A DNA stretch of 64,000 nt from Primulina eburnea (lineage: Eukaryota > Streptophyta > Magnoliopsida > Lamiales > Gesneriaceae). Location of the stretch: contig NC_133110.1 of the NCBI RefSeq assembly GCF_022965805.1, positions 30,128,668-30,192,667 of the forward strand, written 5' to 3'. This document shows positions 35,488-47,190 of the stretch, piece by piece. The notes under the pieces are model-generated. The model had not been told where the DNA came from, did not search any database, and worked only from the letters and a program-made list of their open reading frames with translations. How positions within the stretch are numbered: the first letter of the stretch is position 1; each line of letters opens with the position of its first letter. The translations under genes and the position numbers were made by a program.

Positions 35488-36513
35488 ACCCCCTCATACT
35501 AACCTTTTGCTCGCCCTCGAGTAAAATAGGTTAAAGCACGAGATTCTAACAAACTCAACAAACACAAAAAGAAAACTCAACCAAGAAAAAAACACGAGTA
35601 AATGTCAATGGTGAGTTAACAACGTTTATGTTCGTGCCTCAGTTTACTTTCCCATAACCAATCAAGTCAAATCGCAACCGAATACTCATTCTCATCTACA
35701 CATAAATTTCGACACTAATTTGAACGTGTGTGTGTGTCATGATGGGTCTAGTCATTCGCACTTCAAATAGATCAATTATCAAATCATGCGAGTCACTCAA
35801 TTAACACTTCAATACAAGTCTCACTAGCATGCATCCCCATGTCCATTCATCACTAGCCACAAATTGAACTTTATTCAGCTTTTAAGCATAGATAAGGGTG
35901 TCGAAAAGAAGGAAAATAAGCTCAAGTGGCTAAAAGTTGGGAGTACACCGATCATTTTCATTGTGCAATCGTCAAGACTTTTCGTCTGACTTTCCTCGTT
36001 TCCTTACATCTCCAACTTTTAGCCGAGGAATAGAATTTCATTCCTTTTATTTCGGTTCCCCCTCACCTTACATCTCCTTCTTTTTTTCTTTCTTTTTCTG
36101 TTTTTTTTTAATTGCACAATTTTCACACATGTACTCCCTAGGCTAAGAATATAATACTTTGGATCACAGCTGGTTAGGAGTATGACATTGTAATTCAGTG
36201 CAATGGAAAAGAGGTAAATGTAAAGTTCAAGGCAAATCAAATTTTTTCATTCAAGGTCCCAACTAGCGACTTATTTTCACGGGTTTACATGCCAAATCAA
36301 CTCATAAATGGTGCCTTTCAAGTTAGCCACACAAAACTTTCAAATTTCACCATTATTCCTACAACGTTCTAGTCCCCACACATGTGTGCTCAAAAGGTTC
36401 AAATTTTGTACCGAAATTCATGCTTTAACAATCAAGAGTATCATTCACGACGTGACCCAATCAACACTTTTGTAAACTATCAATTCAAATCATCATTGGC
36501 TCATAAACGATGT
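35488..36513 (-). repeat. Ath-1 second copy of 3' internal region, truncated
   Basis: Collinear with 25420-26445 with only scattered differences by eye, and non-coding. It ends abruptly at 36513 after the shared ATAAACGATGTC. Confidence 0.9.
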
Positions 36514-36584
36514 CCTCGATTGGGAGGGTAGAAAAATGCTAAATTAAACTAAAACGAACTAATACACGAGAACATTTAAATCAA
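36514..36584. other. Patchwork (filler) DNA at Ath-1 deletion junction
   Basis: 36514-36530 copies the 17 bases at 36728-36744 of the flanking Tek-4 LTR (CCTCGATTGGGAGGGTA). 36531-36564 copies an Ath-1 LTR segment that occurs again at 36625-36658. 36565-36584 is of unclear origin. This is the usual mark of error-prone break repair with template switching. Confidence 0.8.
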
Positions 36585-36717
36585 CCACAAAATACACGAG
36601 ATCAGCCATATGCTAAATAATGATAGAAAAATGCTAAATTAAACTAAAACGAACTAATATGATGCATGAATGCGACTCGAAAACAACACTAAAAACACGT
36701 AAAAACGAGTCCTATCA
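36585..36717 (-). repeat. Ath-1 third LTR, terminal fragment
   Basis: The last 133 bp of the LTR, ending CGAGTCCTATCA, then target duplication acgga. It shows that the outer end of the original insertion is preserved. Confidence 0.9.
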
Positions 36718-37261
36718 ACGGACCGCACCTCGATTGGGAGGGTAGGTGACAGACAGTGCCGTCTTATTCACAACGGGATCCCTAGAGTTCTAGTCGAGTC
36801 GAGTCTAGACATGATTAGATTCGCATTGCATGATTATATATGAATGACATTCATATTAGCATGTTTCATGTTTTAGATTGTTTGACTGCATGTATACATG
36901 TTTATACTGGGATTTGTTCTCACCGGTTTTCCGGCTGTTGTTATGTCTGTATGTGTGCATAACAACAGGTGGGGCAGGATCTGGGTCGAGACAGAGATGA
37001 TCGTGTTAGCGTGGAGATCATGGGCGTAGCAGATGGACCAGTAGTTGTCTTTTATTATGTACTGTCTTTTAATACTGGTTAGTTGAGGACATACAGAATA
37101 AGACATGTATTGTATATTGTATGTTGTAAATTAAAGTAAGAAGTTATGTTTGTTTGTTTACATTGGAGTTAATGTAAAAGCGAAAAAAAATTTGACCCAC
37201 TTTTTAAATAATATTGATCCATTTAATCCCAAGAAAAAGAATTAGAGCCCGGGTCCCCACA
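36718..37261 (+). repeat. Tek-4 3' LTR, second part
   Basis: The LTR resumes after Ath-1 with ACGGACCGCACCTCG, includes the right arm of the R-U5 hairpin, and ends GGGTCCCCACA at 37261, followed by the target duplication tccag. Confidence 0.93.
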
Positions 37262-37666
37262 TCCAGGCAGTGCTCGAGCGGTCACAATCTACCGCTCGGG
37301 CGCCGAACATGCTGTTCGGGTACTTATCTTTCAATACACTGGCGCTCGAGCGGTCACAAACTACCGCTCGGGCGCCAGACTTTCTGCCCAAGCCCTCATG
37401 TTCTCATCCCCTGGCGCTCGGGCGGTCAAAAACTACCGCTCGGGCGCCAACTGTTCTGTCCCAAGGGTAAGCTTATGGTGCATTGGCACTCGGGCAGTAA
37501 ATTTCTGCCGCTCGGACGCCACCAGTTCTGTACCAAATATTCATAACTCACATGCTTCACCCAATCTTGTCTCTGAATGGCCTGGCTTCTTCATTCACGT
37601 TTGTATAACCTCGATCATGTCAGTTAATCAACGTCTGATTACAGTAATTAAATCTCGGGCATTACA
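37262..37666 (-). repeat. Tek-2 LTR, U3 part
   Basis: The outer end of the Tek-2 LTR, ending (plus strand) CTCGGGCATTACA. It carries the class-beta array at 37269-37520. Joined across Tek-4, the array edge lies about 52 bp from the TATA region at 15937-15950. Confidence 0.85.
37269..37520. promoter_or_regulatory. Tek-2 U3 paired-site array, class beta
   Basis: Four 36-bp blocks start at 37269, 37341, 37413 and 37485, an exact 72-bp period. The consensus is GGCGCTCGAGCGGT, 8-bp spacer, ACCGCTCGGGCGCC, an inverted repeat. The fourth block is the most diverged. Confidence 0.88.
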
Positions 37667-37680
37667 TTTCTCCCCCTCTT
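37667..37680 (-). other. Tek-5 polypurine tract
   Basis: The minus strand reads AAGAGGGGGAGAAA next to the LTR end at 37666. The LTR therefore also served as the 3' LTR of the element to its right. Confidence 0.75.
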
Positions 37681-38530
37681 AATTCTGAGTTCGTCCTCGA
37701 ACTCATAAGCAATCAATTCAGATATATCAGAAGAAATGTATGCAGAGTTCAAATCAGAAACTCATCTCAATGAATCAATTCTGAAATCTTAATCTCATAT
37801 CAGATTCTATCTCTCAAATAGTTTCTTTGAGATTCTGAAAATCTTACTGTGTTTTCAACAACAGAATAATCTTCGTTCTTAAGTATTCTTCTTTCACGGA
37901 TCTCCGATTCCAATCTGGAATAAGAATTCCAGAAGTATAATGTCATAATACCCCTCAAAATAGTTCTAAAAAAATCAATCTCGCAATACTGGTTATACAA
38001 CATCCGTATATCCAAACCATAGCTCATAACAAATTACTACCATCAGCTGCTATCAAATCTGTTTATCCCAATCAAGGACATATACAATCTTTAGCTTCAA
38101 ATACCAATCGTCATCATCCGACGTTGGTTTCTCAAGTCTGTCTATTCTGAACTGTCTTAATAGCTATTGTCATACAGTAATTCATACAGTGACAATAAGT
38201 CATAACAAGTAGTGCTAACATCCAGCACTAAAACTGTACAAAAATCTTCCAATGTCTGGATAATACATTCTGACAGTCTGCCAATCTGTGAAAAAATCTA
38301 AGAGAGAGTTCATGATATATTCGGTCATGAATACAAACTCAAGCAAAATCACAATCTGACATAATCTACTATAGCATTCTGATCTTTCTGACCACGTCTC
38401 TGACACTGATCTGTGTCATTTGGTCATGTTTGTACGTCATCTTGTACAAACTAATAGAGTATAGATTGAACAATCTATCAACCACACTCATATTATATCA
38501 CAATCTGTAGAAACTGGCGGTAATTTCATT
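37681..38530 (-). pseudogene. Tek-5: eroded integrase/chromodomain gene
   Basis: No long open frame remains, but the sequence aligns by eye in order with the 3' end of Tek-3 pol (6025-6900). Shared landmarks are the GAGGACGAA motif before the polypurine tract, the CTCATATCAGATTC block, CTTCAAATACCAATCG, GTGCTAACATCCAGCACTAAA and CTTCCAATGTCTGGATAATAC. It covers the chromodomain and C-terminal integrase and then stops. It is far more decayed than any other element here, so it is likely the oldest insertion. 38531-38559 is a short stretch with no clear match. Confidence 0.65.
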
Positions 38531-38559
38531 ATGAAAATGGCGGTAATTTCATTATATCA

Positions 38560-38597
38560 CAACGTCTGATTAAAGTAATTAAATCTCGGGCATTACA
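38560..38597 (-). repeat. LTR terminal remnant
   Basis: 38 bp nearly identical to 37629-37666 (the U3 end of the Tek-2 LTR), ending CTCGGGCATTACA. It abuts the next LTR directly. Confidence 0.8.
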
Positions 38598-40638
38598 CGG
38601 ACGCTAATCATCTTCTTAATCATCGTTGGGATTTAATTATCAGTTCTGAAAAACAGGGTCTAAAAAAAAAATTTCTTTTTAAATGCATCTGCGGAAGGAA
38701 ATGGAATCTAAAAAAAATATACATCTCTGTATAAAAACTACATTTCAGTATAAAAGTACAATATTGTACAAACTAGATCTAAGGTTCAGTTACTAAATTC
38801 AACTAAGAAACCCAATCTACAGTAAGTCCGGAATCACCACGCGAACTCGTCTTCTCTCATCAGCTTCTTGACCCCGATCCAACCCCACCTGTTGTCATGC
38901 ACACATACAAAACAAGACAACAGCTGGATAACTCCGGTGAGAATAAATCCCAGTATAAAACATGGCAAACATGCAAATACACAAAGTTAATCATGAATTA
39001 TTCTATCATGAATAAACTAAAAGCAATAGGTTTCATCATCTACGAAATCAAATCAAATAAGAATGCAACACAAATCAGTTAAACATGCTACTCAAATCAA
39101 ATCATAAAAACATGCTATCATAACTGAAAGCAATAGCACTGGGTTTCATAGTCTCTGAAACCACATCCATAAACGCATGCAGTTCTAGTCAAATCATGTC
39201 TAGACTCGACTCAACTATAACTCTAGGGATCCCGGTGTGAATAAGACGTCAATGGCTGTCACCTACCATCCCACTCGGGGTGACTGTACGTCTTATTCCT
39301 AGACTTCGGTCATAGCTGTATCGAATAATCTACAATAGGACAATGTTTGTTCCTATGTAACGATACACCGAACGTATAGAAGTCTGACTGTTTCTGTCAA
39401 ACTTTCCTATCTCAAATGCAATGCCTAACCATCTGTAAACAATGCATAATTATCTCAAAAGATTCGAATACAATTCTATAAACAAATCATAATCATATCA
39501 TAAGATAAACAATAGGTCTAGTATGTGATTTAGTTGGGAAACTCAAATAAGATCTGATTTGAGTTATATCTTCCCAAATATCACATGAATTATACCTTTG
39601 TCGTCTTGATCTGACGAAGAAGAAGTCTCGAAGTCGATTCTGTCCATATCAAATCTGAAATTACAATATCAAATACACTGTATCAATGTGTAATTCAATT
39701 CACAATCTGTTCTGATCAATACTCAACTCACTATATAATCTGATCAATATCGGAACAATATAACCAAGATTCTCAATCAATATCATATCTGATCAATCTA
39801 AATCAACTGATGTTTCGACGGCATAACAATACAATCTGAATAACCCCGTCAATCTGAACATCACATATATAATACCAGAACTCATAAGCAATACTGACAT
39901 AACTTATAACCTCAATGATAACACAAATCTGATATTGAATCTCTGTCAATATCTTTCGAAAATCATAATAATTGCATAAACAGTCTATTATGAAATCTGA
40001 CTTCAATTATACAATATCTACGATAGCAGAAACATCATATCTGATTCCTATTCAATTCTAGCAACATCATATTTCCAAGACATCTCAAAACGTAATAAAA
40101 CTTACGTCCTTGTGTAGCTCTTGGTGACAGGAGCTCAAAACCGAAATCAAATTTAAATTCTGATAGACGGTTCACACGGAATCACAAATCAAAGCAACCA
40201 AAAGTTTAAGGGATTTCTGGAGGAATTCTCGGTTGTCTTGTTCTAATTCTGAACGAGGATGACCATATATATATTGCATGCAAATCTGGAAACGTGTCAT
40301 CATTTTCAGTAACCACGCATGACCGCGGGTGCGCTAAGAACAAGACCGCGGGTACGGTCTTGCCATTTTCAAAAATTCCCAACTTTCTGCCACTCAACCG
40401 CGGGTGCGGTCTTGGTTGCACCGCGGGTGCGGTGTGGCTTCGGCCTTTCTTACAAAAATTCACAATTGCATGACCGCGGGTGCACTCCTGTTCTGGGCGC
40501 GAGTGCGGTCTTGCAAACCCTATTTTCTCATGTCTTTTCTTCCTTCATCGCATGTCATGCATTCTCATATCTTCCGAGTCTCACGTTAATGACGATTAAT
40601 AATCTTGGTTATCGATTCTGTAATTCTTGGGCCTTACA
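38598..40638 (-). repeat. S-2: LTR lacking its first 10 bp
   Basis: Near-identical by eye to solo LTR S-3. It starts CGGACGCTAATC, missing the terminal TGTGGGGACC, and ends GGGCCTTACA. R-U5 matches Tek-2, but the U3 array is class alpha (ACCGCGGGTGCGGT type at 40322, 40345, 40397, 40420, 40473 and 40496, pair spacing 23, period 75-76). The TATA box at 40266-40274 is 48 bp from the array. No internal region follows; instead INT-sat begins at 40639. Confidence 0.85.
40322..40509. promoter_or_regulatory. S-2 U3 paired-site array, class alpha
   Basis: Three pairs of ACCGCGGGTGCGGT-like sites with 23-bp spacing. The last pair is diverged (ACCGCGGGTGCACT and GGCGCGAGTGCGGT). The equivalent array in S-3 is at about 45654-45842. 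Confidence 0.85.
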
Positions 40639-43600
40639 CATGCCTAGGACTATTGTTTCTGGTCGTGGTGTTAAATTCTTGAGTTACTTTTGGAAGACTT
40701 TATGGGTTAAACTTGGCACAAAATTGTTGTTTTCTACTACTTGTCATCCTCAAACAGATGGACAAACTGAAGTTGTCAATAGAACTTTGGGAACACTTTT
40801 GCGTGCTATTCTTAAAAAGAACATGGATTGACATTTCTATGGACTATATTTTGGGGTTGCCTAGGACTAAGAAGCGGAGGGATTTTATTTTTGTTGTTGT
40901 GGATAGATTCTCTAAGATGGCACATTTTATAACTTGTCATAAAACCGATGATGCTTCAAACATTGCGGATTTGTTCTTTAGAGAAGTCGCTAGGTTGCAT
41001 GGCATACCTAGGACTATTGTTTCTGGTCGCGATGTTAAATTCTTGAGTTACTTTTGGAATACTTTCTGGGCTAAACTTGGCACAAAATTGTTGTTTTCTA
41101 CTACTTTTCATCTTCAAACGGATGGACAAACTGAAGTTGTTAATAGAACTTTGGGAACACTTTTGCGTGCTATTCTTAAAAAAAACTTGGATTGACATTT
41201 CTATGGACTTTATTTTGGGGTTGCCTAGGACTACGAATGGGAGGGATTCTATTTTTGTTGTTGTGGATAGATTCTCTAAGATGGCACATTTTATAGCTTG
41301 TCATAAAACCGATGATGCTTCAAACATGGCGGATTTGTTCTTTAGAGAAGTCGTTATGTTACATGGCATGCCTAGGACAATTGTTTCTGGTCGCGTTGTT
41401 AAATTCTTGAGTTACTTTTGGAAGACTTTATGGGCTAAACTTGGCAACAAATTGTTGTTTTCTACTAATTTTCATCCTCAAACGGATGGACAAACTGAAG
41501 TTGTCAATAGAACTTTGGGAACACTTTTGCGTGCTATTCTTAAAAAGAACTTGGATTGACATTTCTATGGACTTCATTTTGGGGTTGCTTAGACTAAGAA
41601 GGGGAGGGATTCTATTTTTGTTGTTGTGGATAGATTCTCTAAGATGACACATTTTATAGATTGTCATAAAACCGATGATGCTTCAGACATGGCGGATTAG
41701 TTCTTTAGAGAAGTCGTTAGGTTGCAAGGCATGCCTAGGAATATTGTTTCTGGTCGCGGTGTTAAATTCTTGAGTTACTTTTGGAAGACTTTATGGGCTA
41801 AACTTGGCACAAAATTGTTGTTTTCTACTACTTGTCATCCTCAAACGGATGGAAAAACTGAAGTTGTCAATAGAACTTTGGGAACACTTTTGCGTGCTAT
41901 TCTTAAAAAGAACTTGGATTGACATTTCTATGAACTTTATTTTGGGGTTGCCTAGGACTAAGAAGGGGAGGGATTCTATTTTTGTTGTTGTGGATAGATT
42001 CTCTAAGATGACACATTTTATAGCTTGTCATAAAACCGATGATGCTTCAAACATTGCGGATTTGTTCTTCAGAGAAGTCGTTAGGTTGCATGGCATGCCT
42101 AGGACTATTGTTTCTGGTCGCGGTGTTAAATTCTTGAGTTAATTTTGGAAGACTTTATGTGCTTAACTTGGCACAAAATTGTTGTTTTCTACTACTTGTC
42201 ATCCTCAAACGGATGGACAAACTGAAGTTGTCAATAGAACTTTGGGAACACTTTTGCTTGCTATTCTTAAAAAGAACTTGGATTGACATTTCTATGGACT
42301 TAATTTTGGAGTTGCCTAGGACTAAGAAGGAGAGGGATTCTAATTTTGTTGTTGTGGATAGATTCTCTTAGATGGCACATTTTATAGCTTGTCATAAAAC
42401 CGATGATGCTTCAAACATTGCGGATTGGTTCTTTAGAGAAGTCGTTAGGTTGAATGGCATGACTAGGACTATTGCTTCTGATCGCGATGTTAAATTCTTG
42501 AGTTACTTTTGGAATACTTTATGGGCTAAACTTGACACAAAATTGTTGTTTTCTACTACTTGTCATCCTCAAACGGATGGACAAAATGAAGTTGTCAATA
42601 GAACTTTGGGAACACTTTTGCGTGCTATTCTTAAAAAGAACTTGGATTGACATTTCTATGGACTTCATTTTGGGGTTGCTTAGACTAAGAAGGGGAGGGA
42701 TTCTATTTTTGTTGTTGTGGATAGATTCTCTAAGATGACACATTTTATAGCTTGTCATAAAACCGATGATGCTTCAAACATTGCGGATTTGTTCTTCAGA
42801 GAAGTCGTTAGGTTGCATGGCATGCCTAGGACTATTGTTTCTGGTCGCGGTGTTAAATTCTTGAGTTAATTTTGGAAGACTTTATGTGCTTAACTTGGCA
42901 CAAAATTGTTGTTTTCTACTACTTGTCATCCTCAAACGGATGGACAAACTGAAGTTGTCAATAGAACTTTGGGAACACTTTTGCTTGCTATTCTTAAAAA
43001 GAACTTGGATTGACATTTCTATGGACTTTATTTTGGAGTTGCCTAGGACTAAGAAGGAGAGGGATTCTAATTTTGTTGTTGTGGATAGATTCTCTTAGAT
43101 GGCACATTTTATAGCTTGTCATAAAACCGATGATGCTTCAAACATTGCGGATTTGTTCTTTAGAGAAGTCGCTAGGTTGCATGGCATGCCTACGACTATT
43201 GTTTCTGGTCGCGATGTTAAATTCTTGAGTTACTTTTGGGGTAGACTTTATGGGCTAAACTCAGCAAAAAATTGTTGTTTTCTACTACTTGTCAACCTCA
43301 AACGGATGGACAAAATGAAGTTGTCAATAGAACTTTCGGAACACTTTTGCATGCTATTCTTAAAAAAAACTTGGATTGACATTTCTATGGACTTTATTTT
43401 GTGGTTGCCGAGGACTAAGAAGGGGAGGGATTCTATTTTTGTTGTTGTGGATAGATTCTCTAAGATGGCACATTTTATAGCTAGTCATAAAACCGATGAT
43501 GCTTCAAACATTGCGGATTTGTTCTTTAGAGAAGTCGTTAGGTTGCATGGCATGCCTAGGACTATTGTTTCTGGTCGCGGTGTTAAATTCTTGAGTTACT

Positions 43601-43919
43601 TTTGGAAGACTTTATGTGCTTAACTTGGCACAAAATTGTTGTTTTCTACTACTTGTCATCCTCAAACGGATGGACAAACTGAAGTTGTCAATAGAACTTT
43701 GGGAACACTTTTGCGTGCTATTATTAAAAAGAACTTGGATTGACATTTCTATGGACTTTATTTTGGAGTTGCCTAGGACTAAGAAGGAGAGGGATTCTAT
43801 TTTTGTTGTTGTGGATAGATTCTCTTAGATGGCACATTTTATAGCTTGTCATAAAACCGATGATGCTTCAAACATGGCGGATTAGTTCTTTAGAGAAGTC
43901 GTTAGCTTGCATGGCATGC
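40639..43919 (+). repeat. INT-sat: tandem 364-bp monomers from an integrase core
   Basis: Nine monomers start (CATGCCTAGG or variant) at 40639, 41003, 41367, 41730, 42094, 42458, 42821, 43185 and 43551. Lengths are 363-366 bp, mostly 364. Translated across the monomer junction, each unit gives about 121 residues of a Ty3/gypsy integrase core: [88 protein letters not shown]. Since 364 is not a multiple of three the frame changes each unit, so no long protein is made. The core looks like another chromovirus, not the Tek or Ath elements here. Confidence 0.9.
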
Positions 43920-45971
43920 TGTGGGGACCCGGACGCTAATCATCTTCTTAATCATCATTGGGATTTGATTATCAGTTCTGATAAACAGAGTCTAAAAAAA
44001 AAATTTTCTTTTTAAATGCATCTGCGGAAGGTAATGGATTCTAAAAAAAATATACATCTCTGTATAAAAACTACATTTAAGTATAAAAGTACAATATTGT
44101 ACAAACTAGATCTAAGGTTCAGTTACTAAATTCAAGTAAGAAACCCAATCAACAGTAAGTCCGGAATCACCACGCTAACTCGTCTTCTCTCATCAGCTTC
44201 TTGACCCCGATCCAGCCCCACCTGTTGTCATGCACACATACAAAACAAGACAACAGCCGGATAGCTCCGATGAGAATAAATCCCAGTATAAAACATGGTA
44301 AACATGCATATACACAAAGTAAATCATGAATTATTCTATCATGAATAAACTAAAAGCAATAGGTTTCATAATCTATGAAATCAAATCAAATAAGCATGCA
44401 ACACAAATCAGTTAAACATGCTACTCAAATCAAATTATAAAAAATGCTATCATAACTGAAAGCAATAGCACTGGGTTTCATAGTCTATGAAACCACATCC
44501 ATAAACGCATGCAGTTCTAGTCAAATCATGTCTAGACTCGACTCAACTATAACTCTAGGGATCCCAGTGTGAATAAGACGTCAATGGCTGTCACCTACCC
44601 TCCCACTCGGGGTGACTGTACGTCTTATTCCTAGACTTCGGTCATAGCTGTATCGAATAATCTACAATAGGACAATGTTTGTTCCTATGTAACGATACAC
44701 CGAACGTCTAGAAGTCTGACTGTTTCTGTCAAACTTTCCTATATCAAATGCAATGCCTAACCATCTGTAAACAATGCATAATTATCTCAAAAGATTCGAA
44801 TACAATTCTATAAACAAATCATAATCATATCATAAGATAAACAATAGGTCTAGTATTTGATTTAGTTGGGAAACTCAAATAAGATCTGATTTGAGTTATA
44901 TCTTCCCAAATATCACATGAATTATACCTTTGTCGTCCCGATCTGAAGAAGACGAAGTCTCGAAGTCGAATCTGTCCATATCAAATCTGAAATGACAATA
45001 TCAAATACACTGTATCAATGTGTAATTCAATTCACAATCTGTTCTGATCAATACTCAACTCACTATATAATCTGATCAATATCGGAACAATATAACCATG
45101 ATTCTCAGTCAATATCATATCTGATCAATCCAAATCAACTGATGTTTCGACGGCATAACAATACAATCTGAATAACCCCGTCAATCTGAACATCACATAT
45201 ATAATACCAGAACTCATAAGCAATACTGACATAACTTATTAGCTCAATGATAACACAAATCTGATATCGAATCTCTGTCAATATCTTTCGAAAATCATAA
45301 TAATTGCATAAACAGTCTATTATGAAATCTGACTTCAATTATACAATATCTACGATAGCAGAAACATCATATCTGATTCCTATTCAATTATAGCAACATC
45401 ATATTTCCAAGACATCTCAAAACTTAATAAAACTTATGTCCTTGTGTAGCTCTTGGTGAGAGGAGCTCAAAACCGAAATCAAATTTAAATTCTGATAGAC
45501 GGTTCACACAGAATCACAAATCAAAGCAACCAAAAGTTTAAGGAATTTCTGGAGGAATTCTCGGTTGTCTTGTTCTGATTCTGTACGAGGATGACCATAT
45601 ATATATTGCATGCAAATCTGGAAACGTGTCATCATTTTTCAGTAACCACGCATGACCGCGGGTGCGCTAAGTACAAGACCGCGGGTGCGGTCTTGCCATT
45701 TCCAAAAATTCCCAACTTTCTGCCACTCAACCGCGGGTGCGGTCTTGGTTGCACCGCGGCTGCGGTGTGGCTTCGGCCTTTCTTACAAAAATCCACAATT
45801 GCATGACCGCGGGTGCACTCCTGTTCTGGGCGCGAGTGCGGTCTTGCAAACCCTATTTTCTCATGTCTTTTCTTCCCTCATCGCATGTCATGCATTCTCA
45901 TATCTTCCGAGTCTCACGTTAATGACGATTAATAATCTTGGTTATCGATTCTGTAATTCTTGGGCCTTACA
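43920..45971 (-). mobile_element. S-3: solo LTR inside INT-sat
   Basis: 2052 bp from TGTGGGGACCCGG to GGGCCTTACA (plus strand), flanked by catgc at 43915-43919 and 45972-45976. The satellite continues in register after it. It carries the R-U5 hairpin, a class-alpha U3 array at about 45654-45842 and a TATA region at about 45597-45606. No internal domain is left, as after LTR-LTR recombination. Confidence 0.9.
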
Positions 45972-46652
45972 CATGCCTAGGACTATTGTTTCTGGTCGTG
46001 GTGTCAAATTCTTGAGTTACTTTTGGAAGACTTTATTGCTAAACTTAGCACAAAATTATTGTTTTCTACTACTTGTCATCCTCAAACGGATGGACAAACT
46101 GAAGTTGTCAATAGAACTTTGGGAACACTTTTGCGTGCTATTCTTAAAAAGAACATGGATTGACATTTCTATGGACTTTATTTTGGGGTTGCCTAGGACT
46201 AAGAAGCGGAGGGATTCTATTTTTGTTGTTGTGGGTAGATTCTGTAAGATGGCACATTTTATAGCTTGTCATAAAACCGATGATGCTTCAAACCTTGCGG
46301 ATTTGTTCTTCAGAGAAGTCGTTAGGTTGCATGGCATGCCTAGGACTATTGTTTCTGGTCGCGATGTTAAATTCTTGAGTTACTTTTGGAAGACTTTATG
46401 TGCTTAACTTGGTACAAAATTTTTGTTTTCTACTACTTGTCATCCTCAAACGGATGGACAAACTGAAGTTGTCAATAGAACTTTGGGAACACTTTTGCGT
46501 GCTATTCTTAAAAAGAACTTGGATTGACATTTCTATGGACTTTTTTTTGGGGTTGCCTAGGACTAAGAAGGAGAGGGATTCAATTTTTGTTGTTGTGGAT
46601 AGATTCTCTAAGATGGCACATTTTATAGCTTTTCATAAAACCGATGATGCTT
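45972..46652 (+). repeat. INT-sat, second block
   Basis: Monomers start at 45972 and 46335; the second is cut at 46652 by Tek-6. The first monomer shares marker variants with the monomer at 40639 (TCGTGGTGT, AGAACATGGATT, AAGAAGCGGAGGG). Confidence 0.9.
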
Positions 46653-47190
46653 TGTGGGGACCCGGACGCTAATCAAGTTCTTAATCATAATTGGGACTAA
46701 TTAATCAATTAAAAACAGGGTCTAAATTTTTTTATTTTTTTTTAAAAATGAGGAACGTAGTGAAATTAAAACATATATACATATCAGTATATAAAATACA
46801 AGTCCTGTATTACAACACATTTATTCAAACTAGGGTTTGACAACTACTATCAAGTGTTCAACCCTATCTCTAGTCCAAGTCCGGTGCCACCACTCTAATC
46901 ACGATCTCTCTCTTCATCTCCTGGACCCTGATCCTGTCCCACCTGTTGTCAAGTACACATACAGACAAGACAACAGCCGGATAAACCGGTGAGAATATAC
47001 TCCCAGTATAAATCAACGAAACATGCAATCATATAAACACTATAAAGCATGTAATCAGGTAACAGATATATGTAACAAAGTCTGAAACATAATCAATATC
47101 AAACTGTCGACAATACTCGTAGCTACATCATTCAGACTAGACTCAATCCTAGTCTAGGGATCCCGATTCCAGAAGTTGGCATGCATATAT

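Larger units (their letters stand above)
23940..36717 (-). mobile_element. Ath-1: Athila-type Ty3/gypsy element with extra partial unit
   Basis: Flanked by acgga (23935-23939 and 36718-36722) inside the Tek-4 3' LTR. From left to right in plus coordinates: an LTR (23940-25419), internal region with env-like gene, pol and gag (25420-34007), a second LTR (34008-35487), a repeated piece of the 3' internal region (35488-36513), a patchwork junction, and the last 133 bp of a third LTR (36585-36717). The two full LTRs are both 1480 bp and differ at about ten positions by eye. The layout fits a tandem LTR-internal-LTR-internal-LTR array that later lost most of its right unit. Confidence 0.92.
16001..37261 (+). 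mobile_element. Tek-4: full-length Ty3/gypsy chromovirus (Tekay-like)
   Basis: Plus-strand element with a 5' LTR at 16001-17794, internal region to 22673, and a 3' LTR from 22674 that is split by Ath-1 and ends at 37261. Flanked by tccag (15996-16000 and 37262-37266). The LTRs differ by roughly 16 substitutions over the first 1.28 kb by eye, plus a 23-bp site-array indel and a 12-bp indel. One in-frame stop separates gag from the rest of pol. Integrase catalytic spacing is intact. Confidence 0.95.
3482..37666 (-). mobile_element. Tek-2: old Ty3/gypsy host element, heavily split
   Basis: Composite of a 5' gag fragment and a full 5' LTR, all on the minus strand. The remnants are 3482-4125, 12710-13146 (gag start and leader), 13147-14376, 15460-16000 and 37262-37666 (LTR). 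It is interrupted by Tek-1, Tek-3, S-1 and Tek-4. Removing the insertions gives a contiguous element with primer site and MPPRR-type gag. Beyond its LTR at 37667 the sequence is again internal retrotransposon DNA with a polypurine tract (Tek-5), so the LTR is shared by two internal regions. A single insertion would not produce that. Confidence 0.75.

Noticed and set aside
40713..43828. Overlapping open frames of 160-174 residues resembling integrase, possibly domesticated genes
   Set aside because: They arise from a frame-shifting 364-bp tandem repeat, have mostly lost a catalytic aspartate, and contain stops in most monomers.
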